Shown piece by piece: positions 42,677 through 46,980 of a stretch of DNA of 46,980 nucleotides (position 1 is the stretch's first letter; every line of letters starts with the position of its first letter). The notes beneath the pieces are model-generated. The model was not told the origin of the DNA and did no database searches. It was given only the letters and a program-made list of their open reading frames with translations. This DNA is from an uncultured Prevotellaceae bacterium (GTDB taxonomy: Bacteria; Bacteroidota; Bacteroidia; Bacteroidales; Bacteroidaceae). The stretch spans positions 1 to 46,980 of the forward strand of contig CADCBZ010000016.1 in assembly GCA_902799765.1 (NCBI GenBank), written 5' to 3'. The position numbers and the translations under genes were made by a program.

Positions 42677-42708
42677 TCCATTATTGTATAACTTAAACGA
42701 ATAAAGAT

Positions 42709-44910
42709 ATGAATAACAATATCATAAAAAGCCTGCGCCGCACGTTGCTTTGCACCGTCGCCGCAGCAGCCGTGACAATCGGGTTTACGGCATGTGCCGA
42801 TGAGATGTTTGAGACGCAAAACGTCACTCCACCTGCTAATGGCAATGGTTATAAAATCAATATCGCTGCAAACATTGGTAGTGGAGGCACGCGTGCCGTT
42901 GCCTATAATAGTGAGACCGGTGGCTATGATGGTACGTTTGAGACTTCCGATTTTATCTATGTGTATAATGTCACAAAAAATGCGGATGGTTGGAAAAAGT
43001 CTAAGTGGGGTGATTGGTGGGAAAACGCTTATCTCACCCCAGATTCAAATGGTAAGAAAGTCAATCTGCTTGGAGATTTGAGTTTCTGCGCCTGGGATTC
43101 TGAAGCTAAAGCAACGGTTGAAATAACACCAGGAGTTGGTGATGAACTCATGCTTTACTATAAAAATACTGGACAATATATTTATTATGATAATTGGTCT
43201 GGGGAGACTCTACAAGACTATGCTATAGCCGAAGTGACGATCAAGTCCATCGACGACAATGGTGTTATTAAGACCTCTGCGGCTACTTTTACGCATCCAC
43301 AGTCGCTTTATAAGATCAATTTCGAAGGTATTCCTTCTGGTGTAAATATCAAGAAGGTAATTATAGAATCAGAACAGCAGAAACTGGTAAGAGAGTATAA
43401 TCCAACTAACATAGAACACCCGAATTATTTTAGCAATGTGAAGTATTACTATGATCAAAATCAAGAAGGTACAGATCAGCGCGAGTTGTTCTTTATGTTA
43501 CGTTTTGCCCAAAACCCGTATTACCAAAGCAGTTCAGACGATGCGATTACTTTTACGGCTCTATGTGACAATGGTCATAATTATAAGGGAACCAAGAGTG
43601 TCACCAAGGAATTAGTTGATGGTAACTATTATCAGGCAGAGGTGGCAATGGCAGACAAAGGCTTGGCTATGACATTGACAAATAATAAAACTGAAGAGAT
43701 TGTTGTCCTTGATTCATATACTCAAATCCATTCTAATCAAGCCCCATACACGTTAGAACATAATGGATATGATCTTGATCTTGAATGGGACGGAGGAGAA
43801 AATACCTTAACTTTCAAGAATATCTCCTTAAGTACGCCTTATGAAGGCTTTAGGTTATTCCCAGATCAAAGCGATCCTGATAATACAAAGAATCATTATC
43901 TCGTTTTGGATGGTGAGAATACATTGTATTGTTTTGATAATGATCAAGGTTTTAAAGTTTTGGACGGCAGCTCTCTTTACGTTTCTGCAAAATCAGCAGA
44001 GGGCAAGTTGAATATTACGCAGGGCAGGATTCTTTTAAATAATGCCACAATGACAATTGAGAGTGGAGAGATCACTGTAAATGGTGTTGTTTCAATGTAC
44101 GATAATTCAACCATCAAGGTCGCAGGTGGTGTTCTGACTGCTAAAAGCCTTGAGGGCTATAATGCTTGCTGTATCATCTCAAAAGGCGGCAAACTGCGCG
44201 TTGCAAAGGATGGCAATATTCCAGATGGATTCATCAAGGCTGCTGATGACTATGTCCTCGTTGTTAGTGATGACGGTGAGTATTGGACCTATACGGCAAC
44301 TGAGGACGATGGTAAAGGTCTCGCTAAGAGTATCGTGGTGATGCCAGGTGCAGTCACTTTAATTTCCGACTGGGGTGGTGAAACTTTGCATGCCTATGTC
44401 TATCCTGAGACGACGAAAGATCAGTCGGTGACATGGAAGACGAGCAATCCTGATGTGGTAGAAGTAGATGCGAAAGGATGGATCCGTGCAACGGGTGTCG
44501 GCGTTGCCACAGTGACCGCAACAACAAACGACGGCACTAATCTGTCAGCTGAATGTATCGTGACCGTTAAGCCTCTTGGTGGAATCTGGTATGAGAATTA
44601 TGAAGTGAGCGTGACACCTGAGAGTGCCCCCTTCACTAATCCGCTTAAGCAAGCTGGTAAAATCACCAGCATCACCTATACCTCTTCTGACACAAGCGTA
44701 GCTACTGTGAATGCTTCGACAGGCGAGGTCACTATTGCTGATGGAGCTACCTCAGGTCAGACGGTTACCATAACAGCTACTGCAACCGTGGAAGAAGATG
44801 ATAAATATTTCTACCCGGAATCTCGTATGACTGATAAATACACTGTGAAGCTGGTGCCTGCCATCGGTCAGGGTGAGCGTGAGAATTATCCTTCTGGTGG
44901 TTCATGGTAA
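42709..44910 (+). CDS. Fimbrillin-like surface lipoprotein with beta-helix and Ig-like domains
   Basis: 733 residues. Signal MNNNIIKSLRRTLLCTVAAA with lipobox Cys29 (GFTAC). Residues 45-320 resemble the fimbrillin-like (Mfa_like) fold: GGTRAVAYNSETGGYDGTFE, TSDFIYVYNVT, and DYAIAEVTIKSI. Residues 345-500 look like a parallel beta-helix carbohydrate-binding region (HYLVLDGENTLYCFDND, LNNATMTIESGEITVNGVV). A Big_2 domain lies at about 545-620 (VTWKTSNPDVVEVDAKGWIRATGVGVATVTAT), then the C-terminal module IWYENYEVSV to PSGGSW that gene one also has. The N-terminal half is a paralogue of the next gene. Likely outer-surface, possibly fimbrial or adhesive; no usher-like or minor fimbrial genes are seen. 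Confidence 0.82.
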   Translation: MNNNIIKSLRRTLLCTVAAAAVTIGFTACADEMFETQNVTPPANGNGYKINIAANIGSGGTRAVAYNSETGGYDGTFETSDFIYVYNVTKNADGWKKSKWGDWWENAYLTPDSNGKKVNLLGDLSFCAWDSEAKATVEITPGVGDELMLYYKNTGQYIYYDNWSGETLQDYAIAEVTIKSIDDNGVIKTSAATFTHPQSLYKINFEGIPSGVNIKKVIIESEQQKLVREYNPTNIEHPNYFSNVKYYYDQNQEGTDQRELFFMLRFAQNPYYQSSSDDAITFTALCDNGHNYKGTKSVTKELVDGNYYQAEVAMADKGLAMTLTNNKTEEIVVLDSYTQIHSNQAPYTLEHNGYDLDLEWDGGENTLTFKNISLSTPYEGFRLFPDQSDPDNTKNHYLVLDGENTLYCFDNDQGFKVLDGSSLYVSAKSAEGKLNITQGRILLNNATMTIESGEITVNGVVSMYDNSTIKVAGGVLTAKSLEGYNACCIISKGGKLRVAKDGNIPDGFIKAADDYVLVVSDDGEYWTYTATEDDGKGLAKSIVVMPGAVTLISDWGGETLHAYVYPETTKDQSVTWKTSNPDVVEVDAKGWIRATGVGVATVTATTNDGTNLSAECIVTVKPLGGIWYENYEVSVTPESAPFTNPLKQAGKITSITYTSSDTSVATVNASTGEVTIADGATSGQTVTITATATVEEDDKYFYPESRMTDKYTVKLVPAIGQGERENYPSGGSW

Positions 44911-44952
44911 TTCCATTCCATTATGTATAACAGAATTAAAAATAAGAAAGAT

Positions 44953-46527
44953 ATGAATAACAATATCATAAAAAGTCTGCGCCGCACGCTGTTCTGCACC
45001 GTCGCCGCAGCAGCCGTGACAATCGGATTTACGGCGTGTGCTGATGATGCTTTAGTGACGCAAAACACCCCTGCGCCTGCCAATGTCGGTGGTTATAAGC
45101 TCAGTATCCCTGCAAATATGGGTGGCGGAGGAACCCGTGCCATTGCCTATAATAGCGAGACGGGCGGTTATGATGCCACGTTTGAGACATCCGACAGGAT
45201 ATTTGTTTATAATGTCACAAAAGATGCGGAAGGCTATAAAATATATAAGTATGATGGAGGAGAAAGTTATAAAACGGCTTTCCTCAATCCTGATGCTAAT
45301 GGAAAGACAGCCAATCTGTGTGGTCAGATTGATGCCTTCAGATCAAGGAAAAGTGGGGAGAATGTAACACCGGAAAAAGGTGATGAGCTCATGCTTATCT
45401 ATAATAATAGTGGTACTTATCTTGACTATAGCCGCAATTATACGGGTGATGAGTATTATATTAGTGACATTGCCGACTATGCTATAGCATCAGTGAAAAT
45501 TACGTCAATCGACGGTGGTGTGATTAAGACTGAGCCGTCCTCTTTCTTGAATCCGCAGTCAATTTATAAAATCAAATTTACCGGTGATGTTTCCGACGTA
45601 AAGATCAAGAAGGTAAATATATCGTCGGAACAGGAGAAACTGGTGTGCGAGTATGAACCAACTCGCATAGATTGGCCGAACAATTTTAGCCCTGTAAGCT
45701 ATATTTATGATAAAGAAGGTACAGACCAGCATGAGTTGATCTTCATGCTACGTTTTGCAACCCCACCATATCAAGACACCGAAAGTACTTCTGGTGATGT
45801 GATTTCTTTCGTGGCTCTTGGCTCTGACGGTCGTTATTACATGGGCAAAAAGGAGGTCACTGGCGACCTGAAAAATGGTTTGTATTATCAGGCAGATGTG
45901 TCGATGGAATATCTATGTTTGGCTATGATGTTGACAAATAATACATCTGTTGAGTCTGTTGTACTGAGTAATAGATGGACTTCGATAAGCACAAAGGAAT
46001 ATGGTTATACGGCAACGAATACAGCTATTAATACTTCATTGTCATGGTATGGTGGTGATCAAGCATTAACGCTTAAGAATGTATTGGTTAATAGTAATAA
46101 TTATAGTGCATTCATTGAAGCAGTCTGTGATTACGATGATCCAGATAATACCAAAGTACATAAGCTCGTATTGGATGGCGTGAATACTTTGAATACTGGT
46201 TTACGGATAGGTAACAGCTACAATAGTAGCGGTAGCGACTGTTCACTTATCGTCTCTGCTCTTTCTGGCGGACAATTGGATATTACAAGTGGAGGTATTT
46301 ATTTTGGTACTAATGCCACAATGACAATTGAGAGTGGAGAAGTGTCAGTTGATTATCTCGAATGGGATAAGGATAATGATGGATGCAGCGTCATTTTATC
46401 TGGAGATGCCAAACTGCGTGTTAGAGGAGGTGGCTATGATAGTTTAGTCAAGGCTGCTGATGGCTATGTCCTTAATACAACTACAGATGGTGAATACACC
46501 GTCTATACGGTGACGGCAGTAAATTAA
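44953..46527 (+). CDS. Fimbrillin-like surface lipoprotein, shorter paralogue
   Basis: 524 residues from MNNNIIKSLRRTLFCTVAAA, nearly identical to the preceding protein over the first 29 residues (lipobox Cys29) and at DNA level. The fimbrillin-like N-terminal domain (GGTRAIAYNSETGGYDATFE) and the beta-helix part (KLVLDGVNTL, TNATMTIESGEVSVDYLEW) are present, but it ends at TDGEYTVYTVTAVN without the Ig-like and C-terminal modules. It is therefore a tandem duplicate with a truncated or never-acquired C-terminus. The start 30 nt upstream of this ATG is rejected because the paralogue begins at the same MNNN. Function as for its neighbour. Confidence 0.82.
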   Translation: MNNNIIKSLRRTLFCTVAAAAVTIGFTACADDALVTQNTPAPANVGGYKLSIPANMGGGGTRAIAYNSETGGYDATFETSDRIFVYNVTKDAEGYKIYKYDGGESYKTAFLNPDANGKTANLCGQIDAFRSRKSGENVTPEKGDELMLIYNNSGTYLDYSRNYTGDEYYISDIADYAIASVKITSIDGGVIKTEPSSFLNPQSIYKIKFTGDVSDVKIKKVNISSEQEKLVCEYEPTRIDWPNNFSPVSYIYDKEGTDQHELIFMLRFATPPYQDTESTSGDVISFVALGSDGRYYMGKKEVTGDLKNGLYYQADVSMEYLCLAMMLTNNTSVESVVLSNRWTSISTKEYGYTATNTAINTSLSWYGGDQALTLKNVLVNSNNYSAFIEAVCDYDDPDNTKVHKLVLDGVNTLNTGLRIGNSYNSSGSDCSLIVSALSGGQLDITSGGIYFGTNATMTIESGEVSVDYLEWDKDNDGCSVILSGDAKLRVRGGGYDSLVKAADGYVLNTTTDGEYTVYTVTAVN

Positions 46528-46557
46528 CTCACTGCAGAGTGAGCTCGTGAAGCCGAA

Positions 46558-46603
46558 TTTACGGGTACGTGTAGGAAAACTGATTTCTGCATGTACCCGT
46601 AAA
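46558..46603. repeat. 14-bp-stem hairpin after the surface lipoprotein cluster
   Basis: TTTACGGGTACGTG (46558-46571) pairs with CATGTACCCGTAAA (46590-46603), 13 Watson-Crick pairs and one G-T. No T run follows. A smaller palindrome, CTCACT/AGTGAG, lies at 46528-46543. Together they may act as the 3' end of the operon. Confidence 0.65.
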
Positions 46604-46632
46604 ACTATTCCCAATATTCGTGTATCCAAATC

Positions 46633-46661
46633 ATGACACTGTCATTTGTCATAATTGTCAT
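46633..46661. promoter_or_regulatory. Cluster of TGTCAT words
   Basis: ATGACA at 46633, then TGTCAT at 46640, 46647 and 46656, with another ATGACA at 46750. A possible operator array; no known regulator can be named. Confidence 0.35.
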
Positions 46662-46679
46662 GGTCGGAATGGTATTTTT

Positions 46680-46736
46680 GCTACTATTAAGGGTAAAATT
46701 TGCGCCCTAGTATAGTAGCAAATTCTACCATTAATA
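46680..46736. repeat. Intergenic element B: inverted arm plus 22-nt-period direct repeat
   Basis: GCTACTATTAAGGGT (46680-46694) can pair with CCCTAGTATAGTAGC (46705-46719) or, 9 of 10, with ACCATTAATA (46727-46736). The last two start 22 nt apart. As in element A, exactly 40 nt run from GCTAC to GTAGC and the sequence AA.TTCT follows. The rest of the 46528-46951 gap shows no convincing gene. Confidence 0.65.
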
Positions 46737-46883
46737 CTCCGTTTTCCGCATGACAATTTACCCTTCATCAGTCGCTGTTTCTCAGCACTTGAGGCCACTT
46801 TTCCTCTATCCGATGACGCTATTCCTCCATCCGAAGCTTAAAATCCGAGCGGTTTGAATGGCTGATTTTTCACAAAGCGCATT

Positions 46884-46980
46884 GTCTCGGCCTGAAATAG
46901 GTTGACTTCCACAAAGCCTTAAATGTTAAATAATTAAATTCATTTAAGATTATGGGAAAACAAAAATTCAGTCGCGGTTT
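46884..46980 (+). mobile_element. Possible left end of a second insertion sequence
   Basis: From about 46884 the sequence changes in character (TGTCTCGGCCTGAAATAGG then GTTGACTTCC), resembling the left end of IS3-type elements, followed by a short AT-rich leader and an ATG. The element leaves the window, so neither right end nor target duplication can be tested. Confidence 0.3.
46952..46980 (+). CDS. Start of a gene cut by the window end, possibly a transposase
   Basis: ATG at 46952 opens MGKQKFSRG and runs off the window. A short basic start like this is common in IS3-type OrfA proteins, which together with the upstream sequence makes a transposase plausible. Nine codons are too few to be sure. 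Confidence 0.35.

Noticed and set aside
40286-46527. Surface protein cluster as a defence or secretion system
   Set aside because: No nuclease, ATPase, usher or secretion components are present; the domains are adhesive or glycan-binding in type.

Overview
The window looks like chromosomal DNA from a Bacteroidales bacterium, most likely Prevotellaceae (Prevotella/Segatella-like). The evidence is the recurring Bacteroidetes promoter box TAnnTTTG (about twenty good examples, often TAnnTTTGCAGC), weak ribosome-binding sites, a MurF-alanine racemase fusion, a TonB receptor paired with a DUF4249 lipoprotein, a GSCFA protein, fimbrillin-like lipoproteins and a DUF349 protein. Species cannot be fixed from the sequence alone.

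Layout. 1-6.1 kb (+): paaK and an ACT-domain gene, then purB, an RsuA/RluB-type pseudouridine synthase with a Gly-Tyr-Gln-rich tail, and asnS. 6.1-7.4 kb: one ISL3-family insertion sequence (24/25 bp terminal repeats, 8 bp target duplication) sitting between asnS and the next gene. 7.4-11.1 kb (-): antiporter, lolD, cvfB. 11.1-12.6 kb (+): asd and a lipoprotein. 12.6-15.5 kb (-): TonB receptor and DUF4249 lipoprotein. 15.6-19.4 kb: a small lipoprotein (+) facing rsfS-ftsH-cdsA (-). 19.5-20.4 kb: tRNA-Gln and a nitroreductase-like lipoprotein. 20.4-26.0 kb (-): DUF349 protein, corA, then a flippase-like membrane protein with pepD. 26.2-27.7 kb (+): a 30-residue membrane peptide in its own transcription unit, ksgA, and a probable non-coding RNA. 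27.7-30.2 kb (-): rpsO, a MATE exporter and a cyclophilin. 30.3 kb (+): typA. 32.3-35.9 kb (-): yfhO-like gene, MTA/SAH nucleosidase, luxS. 36-40.1 kb (+): an RNA methyltransferase, GSCFA protein, murF-alr. 40.3-46.5 kb (+): three large modular surface lipoproteins that share domains in mosaic fashion. The last 450 bases are non-coding with several hairpins, then the first codons of another gene, possibly of a second IS.

How the genes work together. Most are housekeeping: translation (asnS, rpsO, typA, ksgA, rsfS, tRNA, two RNA-modification enzymes), envelope building (cdsA, murF-alr, lolD, ftsH), amino-acid and purine metabolism (asd, purB, pepD), and the activated methyl cycle (MTA/SAH nucleosidase followed by luxS). 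Accessory content is the IS, the TonB/DUF4249 pair and the adhesin-like cluster at the right end.

Main oddities. (1) Three conserved genes (ACT gene, purB, asd) each lack roughly 50-80 bp near the 5' end and are frameshifted; this needs a check for assembly error versus real decay. (2) Three genes have their ATG exactly 5 nt after the -7 box, which suggests leaderless mRNAs. (3) Three intergenic elements of different sequence share one architecture: an inverted arm plus direct repeats with a 22-nt period, allowing two mutually exclusive hairpins. (4) A two-hairpin dispersed repeat shows compensatory changes between copies. (5) The corA leader has a hairpin loop complementary to its own translation-start region. 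No CRISPR array, prophage or defence system was seen, and I did not find a clearly new multi-gene system.
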